From contig CAUYUJ010014592.1 of assembly GCA_963575745.1 (NCBI GenBank), positions 1-64,000 of the forward strand: 64,000 nucleotides of DNA. Reading direction: 5' to 3'. Shown one piece after another: positions 31,752 through 41,557 of the stretch. The translations under genes were made by a program, and so were the position numbers. Numbering within the stretch: position 1 is the first letter of the stretch; every line of letters begins with the position of its first letter. The stretch is from Prorocentrum cordatum (lineage: Eukaryota; Sar; Dinophyceae; Prorocentrales; Prorocentraceae). Under the pieces are notes generated by a model. The model was not told the origin of the DNA. It did not search any database and saw only the letters and a list, made by a program, of their open reading frames with translations.

Positions 31752-32440
31752 TATGCACATAACCCAACACCAGGACTTCGAAAAGGCCCTGATGAGATTG
31801 GGCTTCCTGCCTCGAAGCACGGGGGTCCGATCAGTTGAAAGCAGAGAGCGCTGATCTTAGAATGGTGAGAGGTTACATCTTGCTTATGTTTGTGAAGACC
31901 GCTCCTCTCCTCTTTCTATCCATCCATCCTGCTATCCTCTCGGCTCAGGCATTGGCGATGACATTGCGCCCGACCTTCATCGGGCCCTGGGGGCGAGGAG
32001 CGCTTTATCTCCCGCACTTCATCCGCTACCTGCGGATCTTACGGTCGATTCAACCCTTTGGTCGTGAACCTCCGACGGGGCAGTTGAGGATGCACCACAA
32101 TGGAACCGTTCAAACTTGCTGACGTCACTGCTCCCTCCTCATTCCCCCATTACTGCTTGACGCTGCTGGCACTATACGGATGCATCAAATCACAGGCCAC
32201 GGCAGCAAACAGAGCAGTGCTTGCTACGGCCAGCGTCATTCTTCCACATCCTTCTCCCCCTCCTGCGCCTCATCCAGCACCACTGGGGTGTCACGGCAGG
32301 GGTTCCAAACCACTGTCGCTGTCCTCAGATTCGGCCGTCGCGGTGACGAGGGCGAGACCTAACAGGGTGGATTCGCTGCTACTGGATCCCAGGGTACGCT
32401 CCAGCGTTGTTCTACCCAGTTGCCCCAGCCCGTGGTGATA
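31752..32440. other. unique DNA, lower GC, no gene seen
   Basis: Less biased composition than its surroundings, but frames are short and no domain is visible. Confidence 0.4.
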
Positions 32441-32660
32441 TTCATGACGACGCTTGGGACGATGTCGACGACGACGACGACTTTGGATGTGATGGTGATG
32501 ACACATTCGGTCGCAGTGATGACGCTGGCAATGATGATGACGATGATGGTGTCGGTGAGGATGGTGAGGAAATGCGCGCGACAAAAATTGGCAAGGGCGA
32601 CGTGATGATGACGACACCGACGATGGCAATGATGAGGCTGGCGAACGTGACATGATTGCG
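32441..32660. repeat. GATGAC/GACGATG microsatellite
   Basis: Impure GAT/GAC trinucleotide repeats, comparable in type to the CATCAC tails after the genes ending at 52,616 and 63,815, on the opposite strand. Confidence 0.75.
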
Positions 32661-33489
32661 ATGACGAGGACGGTGGAAAATTCGGAGTCGCAGAACGCCA
32701 GCTGTCACTGCGTACTACTTGTAGAAGACAACGTGGTATTCCCATGTGTTTGAACACTTCTTCGTTGACTTGCTTAGACGCTGGGTGGTGCTGGAAGGGT
32801 TTCGATTTTCGCGCGCGGATACGCGCACACGTGTTGCCCGCATTGTATGATTTGACAGCGTTTGTGGGCGCGCGATGGTTGTTGAACTTTGTTGCATGCG
32901 CGCGTGTGCTTCGCATGTTCGCACCACCCACCGCTGCATTTGTCAATGTGCACGGTTTGCGCAGTGCGCCTTCGACAGCGCCCGCTCGCAATTTACATCT
33001 CCACTTGTTGTCCGCGCTTGAGGACCCTTTTTGCGCCTTCGAGTTTTAAAACAGTGTTCGCAGTTGTTGGAAGTGTGGCTTGCATGGCTGAGCACCCACG
33101 GGACTCTTATGATTTCTGCGGGTGCGTGCGAAGATACCTCTGGCATTTGCCTGTCCACCAAATAACCCGTTTGTGATAGCGTTTGAATCGGTATGTTTCG
33201 ACAGTGTTCGGCGGTTCGTGGCGTTTGAATGAAGCTGACATGCGCGCGCGGTGCTGCATGCATGTGCATTGCATTGCTATCAGCCGCCAGGAATATTCGA
33301 GAAACCGCTTTTCACATCAGCACATGTGTACCATAGTTTTATGCGGCAGAGATGGGGCCGACACCGGGCCTGTCTCGCATGTTGGCATGCTATGATTTGT
33401 TATGTATGAAGGTCGACTGGTCGTAGTCCTTCTGAATGATCGCAATCGGACGTAGGAGCGGTTAGCCCCAGCCTCGGTCGGGGAGGTCG
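32661..33489. other. unique DNA, no gene seen
   Basis: Moderate GC content. The open frames (101-108 codons on either strand) have no recognisable domain, so I do not call a gene. Confidence 0.4.
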
Positions 33490-34150
33490 AGTCTAAAATC
33501 TGTCAGGGGACGGAAACTGAGGTGTGAGCAATGTGGTGCAGGTTGTGCAGTGCAACAGTATGTGGAGCAGGCTACAGGTGACTGCATGGCGTAAGCCGTG
33601 TCGCGCCCGCGCCCGCCCACCGGGCGACACCTCCGCCAGCTCACCTCCCCCCCCCCTTTCGCGCGCCGCCAGCAGGAGTCCGCGGCCGACCGCCGAGCGA
33701 CACCTCGGCAACCCCCCCCCATCTCCGGCGCACGGCGTGCCCACGAGGCGCCGCCCAGCCGCCCGCTGGGCGCGAAGCTTGTGTCGCAAACCCGCTCAGC
33801 GCACGAGCGGCTCGCGAGGCGCCCGCGGCCGCCCGTGGCCACGTAGCAGAACGCAGCCCCAAACCCTGCCAGCACAACGGATTCGTGGCCTGGCGTCGGT
33901 CCACGGCGTTGGGGATATCCCCGGACATATGGGTAGCTCCGCCTGGCACATCCGCCACAAAGACCCCTGACCCTCATGGTTGTTGGCCCTCCTACCTTAG
34001 GTCCTCCAATCACATCAGGCGAAACCTTTTTGCAAACTTGCCCAGCGCACGGGGCGCCCACTAGACACCCACGGCCGTCCACCAGGCGAATCCGTGGCAA
34101 ATCCATGATTCTCCAGGCAACAGAAGCACGAAACCCGATTTCGATACTGC
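33490..34150. other. GC-rich DNA with short direct repeats
   Basis: GGGCGACACCTCCGCCAGC and GAGCGACACCTCGGCAACC, plus GCCCACGAGGCGCC and GCGCCCACTAGACACCC, indicate old tandem duplications. No gene recognised. Confidence 0.45.
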
Positions 34151-34365
34151 AAGCACCGCATGGGGTGCAGGGGTGTCAGAGGGGGCCCGCGCGGATTTCT
34201 CGGATCGGCTTTGAAACTCCCGAGCGGCGTCGCCTGCGACGTCCCTGGCGCGCTCCGCGCCCCAGAAATGGGGGTCCAGCGCCGATCCAAGAAATGCGCG
34301 CGGACCTCCGAGAGTTGATGTTTGACGGCGGCGAGCCTGGGGGCGAAGTGAGACGGGGCGGGCCT
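34151..34365. mobile_element. TIR element family E, copy 2, within a longer repeat
   Basis: Core 34,183-34,309, with left end GGCCCGCGCGGATTTCTCGG and right end CCGATCCAAGAAATGCGCGC then GGACC. Flanking homology to 13,157-13,412 on both sides: GCACCGCATGGGGTGCAGGG and GCGAGCCTGGGGGCGAAG. Confidence 0.75.
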
Positions 34366-34519
34366 TCTCACAAGGCTCGGAAGGCCTCTGGCCGCCAGAC
34401 TCTGGCCTTCTGAGAAGTGGTCTAAGCCTCCTCCCCCGAAGACAAACTTTTCCGGAATGCTGGAGGGCGGCGCCCCCCCGGGCGCGCCGCCAAGCTCGTG
34501 TCATTGTGTGTCCCTCGAG
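34366..34519. other. GC-rich unique DNA
   Basis: Nothing recognised. Confidence 0.4.
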
Positions 34520-34670
34520 ACCCAGAACCCCGACGTCGTCCTTTTTGTTTTCTTCACAGCGTCGAAACTTGAGGTCTGGACCCCTTCACCCGGGACCGGT
34601 TTTTCATCCAGAGTCGCCGGTTTTTGACGGTCCCGAGGCCAGGCGAGGGCCCCCCGGAGGCTGAAAATAC
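34520..34670 (-). repeat. dispersed repeat K, copy 2 (inverted)
   Basis: The reverse complement of this segment matches 2410-2554, including CCTCGGGACCGTCAAAAACC and AGACCTCAAGTTTCGACG. Confidence 0.65.
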
Positions 34671-34824
34671 GGTCAACCCGCATAGTAAGGATGGGTATTT
34701 TCCCGAGAGTACTTTTGCCTCCTCGCCCCCTCGGCCTACCCCTTGGCCCATCCTTGGCCGCCTTCGTTGGCCGCGCCCCGCTCGCAGAGTGTCGGCATGA
34801 CCTTCCAAGACCCTTGCGTCCTTA

Positions 34825-35001
34825 CCCATCGGTCGTTGGAAGTAGGTATTTCCCAGACTCCAATCTACTTCGAGCGCCTTCCTAATTCAAAATGATCGAG
34901 CGGCTTGACCTTTTCCCTCCTCCTCAGGGGGCGGACGAAACCCACTCTACTTTCAATGCCTTCCTGCTCCATGTCTCTGCCCACTTCTTCCGACCCACGG
35001 G
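34825..35001. mobile_element. TIR element family G, copy 2 (177 bp)
   Basis: The left end CCCATCGGTCGTTGGAAGTA and the right end CACTTCTTCCGACCCACGGG are inverted. The interior matches copy 1 at 17,251-17,433. Confidence 0.87.
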
Positions 35002-35620
35002 TACCGCGTGCCCCTGTTACTACGGGTTGACTGCAGCGACAAACCTCCCGTCGCGAGATTCTCCAATCAGCGCTTGCACTGAAGGGGTCCTGGCGGATAT
35101 TGAAAGATTTGGCGAAAGGTTCCCGCCGATTTTGGTAGCTTGCTGGGTTCCCGGGTACCCAGTTCGGGGCTCCCAGGTTCCTGCAGATTGGTTCTGGGCC
35201 GATTTCGGTGGGTTCCGGGTTCCCGGGTTCCCGGTCGATCTCCTTATCGATCTCTTTTTATCGAGTTTGTTTCAAACCATCCATTGGTTGGGGTTTTTGC
35301 TCTGGTGTAATTTCTTTTCCCGGCGCGAGGGGGGCTCTGGACCCTGACCTTCCAGAGTGTTACCAAAACAGCCCTCCAGACCTCTAGACCTATCTGGGCT
35401 GCCGAACACGTCGACGGGAATCTGGGTGCCGAGGCCCGGGTGCTATTTCCTGGCCCTCCTGGCAGGTCGGGGGAGGCGCGCGAAAGAGAAGTCGGCCCTG
35501 GGCGCACGGGGCCCCCGCGCGGGCGCCCCCCCGGGAGGCGCAGAGGAGGGGGGAGCCGCCTCCGCCGCCGCTCGGCCGGCGGTGCTCCCGCTCCTCGGGC
35601 CCACGGCGCCCTGGCCCCCG
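35002..35620. other. unique DNA with GGGTTCCC minisatellite
   Basis: 35,145-35,245 is an array of GGGTTCCCGGGTACCC-type units. The rest is GC-rich with no gene. Confidence 0.5.
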
Positions 35621-35800
35621 AGTCGGGCATGTCCCTCCACAGTCAAGTCGGGCGTGTCCCCCTACAGGAGGAGTGTTCAAAAATAGTTACAACATACTCT
35701 TGGGACGATTTTTGTTTACCATCGATCGCAGTTGTGTCGCATTTTTGGGTGTAGGTTTTTGTTCCCCAAAAACCGGCTTGTAGGGGGACACGCCCATCTT
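35621..35800. mobile_element. TIR element family A, copy 7 (left end duplicated)
   Basis: Two left ends follow each other: AGTCGGGCATGTCCCTCCAC (35,621) and AAGTCGGGCGTGTCCCCCTA (35,645). The right end is GTAGGGGGACACGCCCATCT. The TIRs are inverted and the centre has CTCTTGGGACGATTTTTG. Confidence 0.87.
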
Positions 35801-35960
35801 ACATCTACCGGATGAGGAATATCCAAAAGCAGCGAAACAAATTGTGTGGGGACGCTTTTGTTTTCTGTCATGTTACTGATTTTTGTGTGTGATGTTTGTT
35901 TGTTGATTACTGTTCGCCTTTCGTCCAGCATCCGCCTGTAGGTGGAGGGTTTCTCCGGAG
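35801..35960. mobile_element. TIR element family A, copy 8 (left end degraded), tandem to copy 7
   Basis: Starts directly after copy 7 with TACCGGATGAGGAATATCC in place of a normal end. It continues through GTGTGGGGACGCTTTTG and ends CATCCGCCTGTAGGTGGAGG, a form of the right TIR. Confidence 0.65.
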
Positions 35961-35971
35961 GCTCAGGCGAC

Positions 35972-36448
35972 CCGTCCTCCTCCTCCTACTCCTGCTCCTC
36001 CTGCTACTCCAACTGCTTCTTCTGCTCCTCCTCATCATCACTCCTCTTCCTCCTCCTCCTGCTCCTGCTCCTCCTCCTCCTCCCACTCCTGCTCCTCCTC
36101 CTCCTCCTCCCACTCCTGCTCCTCCTCCTCCTCCTTCTCCTCCTGCTCCTCCTCCTCCTCCTTCTCCCGCTCCTCCTCCTCCTCCTGCTCCTCCTCCTGC
36201 TCCTCCTGCTCCTCCTCCTCCTCCGCCTCCTCCTGCTCCTCCTCCTCCTGCTCCTCCTCCTGCTCCTGCTCCTCCTCCTCACTCCTCCTCCTCACTCCTC
36301 ACTCCTGCGCCTCGTGCCTCCTCCTCCGCCTCCTCCTCCTCCTCCTCCTCTCCTCCTGCTCCTCCCCTCCTGCTCCTCCTCCTGCTCCTCCTCCTCCTCC
36401 TCCTCCTCCTCCTCGCTCCTCCTCCGCCGCCTCCTCCTCGCTCCTCCC
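35972..36448. repeat. (CTC)n/(CTG)n tract, about 475 bp
   Basis: CTC repeats mixed with CTCCTGCTC units. Confidence 0.95.
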
Positions 36449-36493
36449 GAAGGGCCGGGGCCTCCGGGGCCCCCGAGGGCCGGGGCCAGACTT

Positions 36494-36517
36494 GGGGGGG
36501 GGGGGGGGGGGGGGGGG
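36494..36517. repeat. poly-G run of 24
   Basis: Uninterrupted G homopolymer, prone to length error in sequencing and able to form G-quadruplexes. Confidence 0.9.
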
Positions 36518-36598
36518 CCGGCCTGCCGCGCCCGAGCGGCAGGCGGAGAGGAGCAGAAACGGCATGGGCGCAAGTTGTTTCAAGCAGGGCTTTCAAGA

Positions 36599-36640
36599 GG
36601 AGGAGGAGGAGGAGGAGGAGGAGGCGGAGGAGGAGGACGG
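36599..36640. repeat. (GAG)n tract
   Basis: Short GAG array facing the larger CTC array to its left. Confidence 0.9.
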
Positions 36641-36787
36641 CTTGCTCCCTCCCAACATGCTCAGAAGTCTTGTCATCTTTTGGAGCAGTCAGAGATAGTA
36701 CGGGGATGATTCTGTGATTATGGTGCGTCAGTGTTTGCATCTACGTTTAAACAACAATTTCAAAGTTTCCGCCAACAGTGGCGAAGC

Positions 36788-37040
36788 TGGGCTGTCCCTC
36801 TACATCAAGCAGTGGAGAAGCGTCCTAGTAAGCCTACAAGAGAATGTTCTAAGAACCTTTTGTGGTCTGCACGAACTGTGAACAGTTCTTACAACAGCTC
36901 TGGCTGAGACTGTTTTGTTTCAACACGGCGGGCGTATGTTCCGAGAACTTTGTTTATTGTGATTCGAACATTCTTGGGTTCTGGGGACCTGGCGTGGTAT
37001 GCTTACAGGAGCGCCGGGACGGTCGGTCCCTGCTCAACTA
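36788..37040. repeat. dispersed repeat N, copy 2 (uninterrupted)
   Basis: Left AGCTGGGCTGTCCCTCTACA then AAGCAGTGGAGAAGCGTCCT and GTTCTAAGAACC; right CCGGGACGGTCGGTCCCTGC then TCAACTACAGG. It matches the two halves of N copy 1 around 18,085-18,861. The left end resembles the family A TIR, so N may be a longer relative of A that overlaps the next copy. Confidence 0.55.
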
Positions 37041-37147
37041 CAGGAGGGAGATCCCACGATAGTCAGAAAATTGTCTGGGGATCTTGTTCCTACGGTTCCA
37101 AAATTTTCGCACCAAATCCGCTTGTAAAGGGACATGCCCGACCTAAC
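37019..37147. mobile_element. TIR element family A, copy 9 (left end degraded)
   Basis: The left end GGTCGGTCCCTGCTCAACTA is degraded. The right end GTAAAGGGACATGCCCGACC is clear. The centre GTCTGGGGATCTTGTTCC matches the family. Confidence 0.75.
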
Positions 37148-37159
37148 ACAAGCTGTCCA

Positions 37160-37285
37160 CGGTCCGCGCGGTCTTCTTGGACCCGCGCGGGGCCTCCCTG
37201 CCGGCGCCTCCGGCGCCGCCCCCGGCGCGATCCGCGCGCCAGGGAGAGGGTTCCAGCTCAGATCCAAGAGATCCGCGCGGACCGT
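37160..37285. mobile_element. TIR element family E, copy 3 (126 bp)
   Basis: The left end CGGTCCGCGCGGTCTTCTTG and the right end CCAAGAGATCCGCGCGGACC are inverted. It matches the cores at 13,241-13,364 and 34,183-34,309. Confidence 0.85.
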
Positions 37286-37322
37286 CAACAGTTTCTGAGC
37301 AAGACCGATGCCCAAGACCCGA

Positions 37323-37505
37323 TTACACGTAAGAGTGACCTTTCGCCAGAAGGACCCTCGACGCGGGCCCAATGGGATTCCCCGATCGCCTAACTAGCGC
37401 GATGCGACAACTGCGTCTTGCGCGCTTGTTTTTGGTCCTCCCCATGGCCCCCCAAAAGCCGCTCACCAAGGGTCACTCTTACGCAAGGCCACTCGTTGCG
37501 TGTAG
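37323..37505. mobile_element. TIR element family F, copy 2 (183 bp)
   Basis: The left end TTACACGTAAGAGTGACC and the right end GGCCACTCGTTGCGTGTAG are inverted. An internal GGGTCACTCTTACGC box lies just before the right end, as in copy 1. Confidence 0.88.
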
Positions 37506-38072
37506 CCGAAAGACTCCGACGAGAAGAGACGGGGCCAGGATAATCTGAGGACAAAAGATAATTACCCACACAGCTACCTTTGTCCGTTTTCCCCTTTCTG
37601 GGCCTCTTGGGAGGCCCTCGCCGCCACTGCTGGATTCGCCTCGAGATCCTGGTTAGAGCGCATTCCAGGAGATGTCCGTGCAGTAGCGGTATCGGTAATT
37701 CTCGGTTACCTCAGGACATTGTCCCATCGTGTTGTGTTGTGTTTGTCCACCACTCGGTGGCAGATGGCGGCCCGAAGTTTGTATATACATAGATCTGTGT
37801 TTCAGCTCCTGTCGCCGGCAGAACCGGCCCGACAATGATACATTGAACGTTGTCTTATGGCGCTTTTGCGAAGCACCATAGGACAGGGCACACACTATGC
37901 CTTAGTGTATGTGCGCGCGGTTCCCACCAAGCCCGCACGCTTGCACGTTGTAGCTTCGCGGCAAGCTGGTCCAACACAGCGAGAGCACCAGCCCGATGCG
38001 CGAAGCCGATTGCCAACGAGCGTATGTCGATGGGGGGCGACCAGCCGGGCGGTTGACGGATGCAGAAGTCCA
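37506..38072. other. unique DNA, no gene seen
   Basis: No recognisable coding or repeat. Confidence 0.4.
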
Positions 38073-38240
38073 CTAGACGTAAGAGTGATCTTTCGTTGGA
38101 GTGACTCTTTGGTGCAGGCACAGTGTAACAGTGTGGTCCCCAGATGGCTGAGTTCGATGCGACAGCCGCGGCCTGACGCGCTCCTGTTCGGCCTCCCCGC
38201 GGCCCCCGACGTAGCGCACCAAAGGTCACTCTTGCCTAGG
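38073..38240. mobile_element. TIR element family F, copy 3 (168 bp)
   Basis: The left end CTAGACGTAAGAGTGATC and the right end GGTCACTCTTGCCTAGG are inverted. The interior matches copies 1 and 2. Confidence 0.85.
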
Positions 38241-38243
38241 GTT

Positions 38244-38398
38244 ACGTCGGGCATGTCCCTGTACACAAGGAATAGTCAATAATGGCAAACAACATCGTCT
38301 GGGGACGAGTTTTCGTGCTCTCTTGACCAGATACGATTTCTGCTGCGACCTATGTTCTTCGGAGTATTTGTCGTCCAAAGTCTGCCAGTAGGGCCAGG
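38244..38398. mobile_element. TIR element family A, copy 10 (right end cut short)
   Basis: The left end ACGTCGGGCATGTCCCTGTA and the centre CGTCTGGGGACGAG are present. The right end stops at CTGCCAGTAGGGCCAGG. A second possible right end, GGAGGACCTGCCCGACCTGA, lies at 38,682-38,701, so about 280 bp may have inserted into the right TIR. Confidence 0.75.
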
Positions 38399-38867
38399 TG
38401 TTGCTAGAAGCGCCCCTGGCCCCAAGGATTCTCGAGGTGGCAGCACCCCTCGACCGAGGGAGGTCCGCTGCAGCGACGAGCACTGTTGTATAACTCTTTC
38501 AGGCGTTCCCGACATGTCGGCCGAGGCTTCGGTGTCGCTCGGGATGGCGGGGGCGCCCAGCGTGGTTTAATCCATCGCAGCCTGCCTGGAACTTTCAGGG
38601 GCGCTCACCGCTCCCATGTCGCCGTAAAAGAGACAGGCAGGGGGCACCTCGGGCCAGTGGCACCTATCGCAACCCCCAATCGGAGGACCTGCCCGACCTG
38701 AGCGCAGGGCCACTCCTCACGCGCAGCCGAATCAGAGAGGGCAGAGGGGGGGGTGGAGGGAGGCTGAAGACTGACTGGTCTATGCATAGCGCAATTTTTC
38801 AATTTTTCACCCCGCGGAGTGCCATGGGCGCCCCAGACACGCGCGCACACGCACGCTATGCGCGCAC
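38399..38867. other. unique DNA, possibly an insertion into family A copy 10
   Basis: No gene seen. See the preceding element for the split right end. Confidence 0.4.
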
Positions 38868-39195
38868 ATGCATACGTACATACAGACATACAGACAGACA
38901 AACAGACAGACATACCGACAAACAGACATACATACTATGTATGTATATAAATACACTTATACATGTGTATATATATATATATATATATTCTCATAAACAC
39001 ACATTATATGCGCCCAAACACGCGCGCACACGCACGTTTTGCGCGAACATGCATACGTGCATACATACATACAGACAGACAAACCGACAAGCATACTGAG
39101 AAACATACATACACACATACATACAGACATACAAACATACATGTGTTTCTATATTTATATATATATATACACGTATACACATACATACAACAATG
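38831..39195. repeat. CATA/GACA microsatellite with a duplicated 100-bp head
   Basis: The segment CACGCGCGCACACGCACG then GCGCACATGCATACG at about 38,838 recurs at about 39,018, giving two roughly 180-bp units made largely of ACATACAGACAGACAAAC repeats. Confidence 0.85.
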
Positions 39196-39419
39196 AGAGC
39201 ACTGACGCGAGACACGATAAATAAAGCAAACAACTCACTGCTCTCCAAAAAAAGGGCGTTCTGCCGCGATGTGGTTTTCGATTCGGCGCCCGCCCCCTCT
39301 GCCAAACTGCCCAACGACGCATATATGCATATGTATATATATATGTATACATATATACATATATATATATACCCATGTAGATGTGCGCGTGTGTATATAT
39401 AGTTAATGTGTATGTGTAC
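39196..39419. repeat. unique spacer and TATA microsatellite
   Basis: 39,320-39,412 is an ATATATGTATAC microsatellite. The preceding 120 bp is unique. Confidence 0.7.
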
Positions 39420-39527
39420 AAAAGAACGTACGTTGAATAGCGCAGTACTACAATGCGCTACCATTGTCCTACGAATGTAGCATGACATGCTGGATATTCG
39501 AGTAATTCACCGTGGAGGGCTCGTTTG

Positions 39528-40165
39528 ATGTTCCAAGCCAACATCATGGCGACTGTTCGCATGTGGACACGACCAAACTCCACGCGCGCGCGAATGACGC
39601 GCGTCACTTGCGCGCGCCGCTCGCCATGTGACTAGTGACAACTTTTGCTTATGAGGCGAAGACCATCTTAATTATTAGACCAAATATGTGACCATAGTTT
39701 CCAGGCCACCATGGCGAAAAACGTCGAAAAACGCATGTTAACTTCAAAATCCAATCTGTCACCATTAAGGGTTCACTTTAGTTTCCAGACCAACATGGTG
39801 GCTTTTCCATTTCGGATAATCCAAACTTCGCCACGCGCGCGTCCGCGCGCGCGCGCGATCGGGTGACCCACGCGCGGGCGGGTCACCCGAAATCCCGTCG
39901 GGCACCGTTAAGCGTTCACTGTAGTTCCAAGTCAACATGGCGACTTTTCCATTGTGGGCATTGCAGAACTCGCCACGCGCGCGCCCGCGAGCGCGCGCGA
40001 TCGGGTGACCCACGCGCGGGCGGGTCACCCGAAATCCTGTTGGTCACCGTTAAGGGTTCACTTCAGTTCCAAGCCAACATGGCGACTTTTCCATTGTGGA
40101 CACTACAGAACTCGCAGCGCGCGCGCTCGCGCGCGCGAGCGCGCGCATGGCGATGTTTGTATTGT
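39528..40165. repeat. tandem repeat, unit about 140-143 bp, with CG runs and a hairpin
   Basis: At least three clear units begin TTAAGGGTTCACTTTAGTTT (39,768), TTAAGCGTTCACTGTAGTTC (39,908) and TTAAGGGTTCACTTCAGTTC (40,051). Each contains CAACATGGCGACTTTTCCAT and a CGCGCGCG run. Two carry the inverted repeat GGGTGACCC-ACGCGCGGGC-GGGTCACCC. Diverged units precede them from about 39,528. Alternating CG could adopt Z-DNA. Confidence 0.88.
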
Positions 40166-40390
40166 GAGTGAACGCATACATAGAACCACACACCCACATG
40201 TATTTGATTAGAGGCCCCCCACCGACGTATATGCATACATCTGTACATATACAGTGTGCACACGCGTACGCAAACAACACATGTATGCAACTCTGGATAT
40301 GCATGTGCACCATTACATACACACGCACACATCTGTATATACATAAAAATGTATACATGTGTGTGTACATACATATGTATTATGGGTATC
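40166..40390. repeat. CATA/TACA microsatellite
   Basis: ACATACACACGCACACATCT, TGTGTGTACATACATATG and similar. Confidence 0.8.
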
Positions 40391-40532
40391 GAAGATCAAC
40401 AGGTCAGAAAGGAGGAGAACAACAAGTGTGAATTAGGGTTTTAGAACAGATAACACACATACCGAACAACAAAATATGAACAACGAAAAAGGGTACAACT
40501 GAGTCCGCGCGCGTGTGGTTAAACGATAATGC

Positions 40533-40546
40533 GCCATTTTGTGAAG
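40533..40546 (+). other. decayed spliced-leader relic (candidate)
   Basis: GCCATTTTG followed by TGAAG, 23 bases before the ATG at 40,569, resembles the relic at 62,336-62,351 (GCCATTTTGGCTGAAG) with GC missing. Relict spliced leaders mark genes re-integrated from mRNA in dinoflagellates. The match is short, so this is tentative. Confidence 0.4.
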
Positions 40547-40568
40547 GTCATTTGTTGCTTCTGTATGA

Positions 40569-41387
40569 ATGACTGTCCGTTTCGTTCTGGGTGATCTGTG
40601 GTTGAATCTAGTCCCGTGGTGCATTATGGCTCGAACTTTTTTCCTCTTTGCATTCTCACCACTTGCTGTTCTCTGTTTCCCTTTCTTTGCTTTTGTTCCC
40701 ATGGAACGAGCTAATATCGCAGAACGGGATGGCAACGACCAGATCCCTGTCACGGGCACCCTGACGCTAGATCTCGTATGTCAGACATCCGACGGGGAAC
40801 GTAGAATGAGTGGCGCGGTATCATTGAACGGTTCAATACAAATTCATGGTGGTGATTTGCGAGGAAGCCTGCTAAATCACATGAATCTGTTTCTAATGGA
40901 AGTAGCTGGTCTCCTGCGTACCGCACCGTCTGCTCCTCATGCTGATGATCTTGATGGCGCCGCTGACACTGAGCCTGGCACCGCCGCAGACGCTGCAGAT
41001 TGTTTCAGTGATTTGGCTCCTCCTGGTGATCGCGATGGGAATGCTGGCAGTGCAGTAGCGGCTGCTGGTGATGATCGTCGTGACAGTGATGATGGTAGTG
41101 TTGGCACCGTGGATCGTCCTGGGGATCGCGATGGTATTGCTTGCGCCAGGCCTATCCATATGAACGACATGACTTTCGACAGCGCCAGGGGTGTGGACGC
41201 TATCATATACAGCGGGGAAGGCCCGCAATGTGAATCGACCTTGCCGGACGACGATGTGGACATGCCCCCTGCGCCCTCCATCTGGGGGAACGCAATGATG
41301 GAGCCAGTGCGTGTGCTCGATTCACCGGACGACGAGGCTCCCCCCAACGAGTCCGAGGGCCCGAAGGGCGCCGATCTTGGTCATTGA
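40569..41387 (+). CDS. acidic protein of unknown function
   Basis: Up to 272 residues from the first ATG. Alternative starts at 40,626 (MARTFFLFAF) and 40,701 (MERANIAERD) would shorten the protein; only the longer two include a strongly hydrophobic segment (LFAFSPLAVLCFPFFAFVP) that could act as a signal or anchor. From residue about 45 the protein is soluble-looking, with QIPVTGTLTLDLVCQTSDGE and LNGSIQIHGGDLRGSLL, then a low-complexity acidic half rich in Asp, Ala and Gly with GDRDG repeats. It ends in an acidic tail. I do not recognise a family. Codon use is balanced, unlike the CTC-derived false frames, and a decayed spliced-leader relic lies just upstream. It could be the 5' exon of a longer gene continuing into 41,399-41,557 or 42,303. 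Confidence 0.45.
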   Translation: MTVRFVLGDLWLNLVPWCIMARTFFLFAFSPLAVLCFPFFAFVPMERANIAERDGNDQIPVTGTLTLDLVCQTSDGERRMSGAVSLNGSIQIHGGDLRGSLLNHMNLFLMEVAGLLRTAPSAPHADDLDGAADTEPGTAADAADCFSDLAPPGDRDGNAGSAVAAAGDDRRDSDDGSVGTVDRPGDRDGIACARPIHMNDMTFDSARGVDAIIYSGEGPQCESTLPDDDVDMPPAPSIWGNAMMEPVRVLDSPDDEAPPNESEGPKGADLGH

Positions 41388-41398
41388 ATCCTGATTTC

Positions 41399-41557
41399 AT
41401 GCCGCGGGCGAAGTCGGACACCAAGGAAGATGATGAGCTCTCGTCGTTGGGCCTTGGCCATCAGCTCACCGACATGCAGAGTTTGATACGCCAGCTGGAT
41501 GCTCCCAGCCAGCTGGATCAGCCCAGTGGCAGCAGTCAGCAGCACGTTCACAAATAA
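41399..41557 (+). CDS. short ORF, possible exon of the preceding gene
   Basis: 52 codons from ATG (MPRAKSDTKEDDELSSLGLG) to TAA. The frame is open upstream into the end of the preceding ORF, where it overlaps in another phase. The composition (acidic start, then a Gln/Leu/Ser-rich amphipathic stretch DMQSLIRQLDAPSQLDQ) looks like real protein. An indel or small intron joining it to the gene on its left is possible. No family recognised. Confidence 0.3.
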   Translation: MPRAKSDTKEDDELSSLGLGHQLTDMQSLIRQLDAPSQLDQPSGSSQQHVHK

